Origin: Ruminococcaceae bacterium UBA2656
GTDB taxonomy: Bacteria > Bacillota > Clostridia > Oscillospirales > Acutalibacteraceae
Reading direction: 5' to 3'
Length of the DNA: 6,771 nt
Assembly (NCBI GenBank): GCA_002359465.1
Contig: DENA01000027.1
Coordinates: 6,408 to 13,178, forward strand
In this document: in pieces, positions 6,555 to 6,771 of the stretch
Numbering within the stretch: the first letter of the stretch is position 1
How the letters are laid out: each line of letters begins with the position of its first letter
The notes under the pieces: model-generated
What the model saw: the letters and a program-made list of their open reading frames with translations, nothing else
The model's database searches: none
Told to the model about the DNA's origin: nothing
Translations under genes and position numbers: made by a program

Positions 6555-6771
6555 ATCATTGAAAGCCATGCCTTTGACGCATATTCAGCAGGCACCGAAG
6601 TGAAAACGGAAATCAATCCGGACGCGGTGAAAATAATCAAAAAGCTCTACGGAGTGGATATGACAAAAACCCAACATCCAAAGCTTCTAGAGAAACTTCC
6701 ATCGGTTGATATTGTTGTAACTATGGGCTGCGGAGTTCAATGTCCTTACCTCCCCTGTAAGCATCGCGAAG
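6555..6771 (+). pseudogene. arsC: Arsenate reductase (thioredoxin-type ArsC family) fragment, N-terminus lost, 3' end off window
   Basis: The frame reads FDAYSAGTEVKTEINPDAV, then KLYGVDMTKTQHPKLLEKLP, then VDIVVTMGCGVQCPYLPCKHRE before the window ends. This matches the low-molecular-weight phosphatase-like ArsC family, which reduces arsenate to arsenite using a nucleophilic Cys and a redox Cys pair. Cysteines are seen at codons 6729, 6741 and 6756 in the redox-loop region. The N-terminal 25-30 residues, normally holding the HNSCRS phosphate-binding loop and the nucleophile, are missing: an in-frame TAA stands at 6552-6554 and none of the plus-strand frames just upstream shows that loop. No in-frame ATG precedes 6660. 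The copy is therefore probably inactive. No other ars gene is visible. The 3' part outside the window cannot be judged. Confidence 0.75.

Noticed and set aside
1..6771. CRISPR array, tRNA, rRNA or a novel defence-type system
   Set aside because: No regularly spaced repeats, no cloverleaf or rRNA segments, and all intact genes fall into well-known sensing and transport families.

Overview
The window looks like chromosomal DNA from an anaerobic Gram-positive of the class Clostridia, plausibly an Oscillospiraceae/Ruminococcaceae-type genome. The reasons are a YesM/YesN-type two-component pair, strong AGGAGG-like ribosome binding sites, a lipoprotein with a long Ala/Ser-rich linker after the lipid Cys, intermediate G+C, and downstream fragments of a C39-like peptidase and a clostridial-type thiol arsenate reductase. 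The taxon is an inference from style, not from a marker gene.

Positions 2-1685 hold the end of a membrane sensor histidine kinase (5' end outside the window) and an overlapping AraC-type response regulator. A hairpin at 1688-1720 ends this unit. Positions 1686-1813 are a regulatory interval: a 10-bp motif occurs twice exactly 21 bp apart (1706 and 1727), next to a plausible -10 element. This is the spacing expected for an AraC-family operator.

Positions 1814-5651 are a compact, co-directional three-gene ABC importer of the Fbp/Afu/2-aminoethylphosphonate type: a substrate-binding lipoprotein, an ATPase with a C-terminal regulatory extension, and one fused permease carrying both transmembrane halves. 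A strong, probably bidirectional terminator at 5667-5709 closes the operon. The likely logic is that the kinase senses an extracellular ligand, the AraC-type regulator binds the direct repeats, and the importer is switched on. The ligand is probably a phosphorylated organic compound rather than ferric iron, but the sequence does not prove this.

From about 5710 to the end (6771) the character changes to low-density, degraded DNA. It contains the C-terminal half of a C39-like peptidase without its catalytic Cys region (about 5932-6225), about 330 bp with no recognisable gene, and an arsenate reductase fragment (6555-6771, running off the window) whose N-terminal phosphatase-like loop is missing. 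I see no CRISPR array, tRNA, rRNA, intact mobile element or clearly new defence or metabolic system. The most interesting item is the regulatory interval at 1688-1781.
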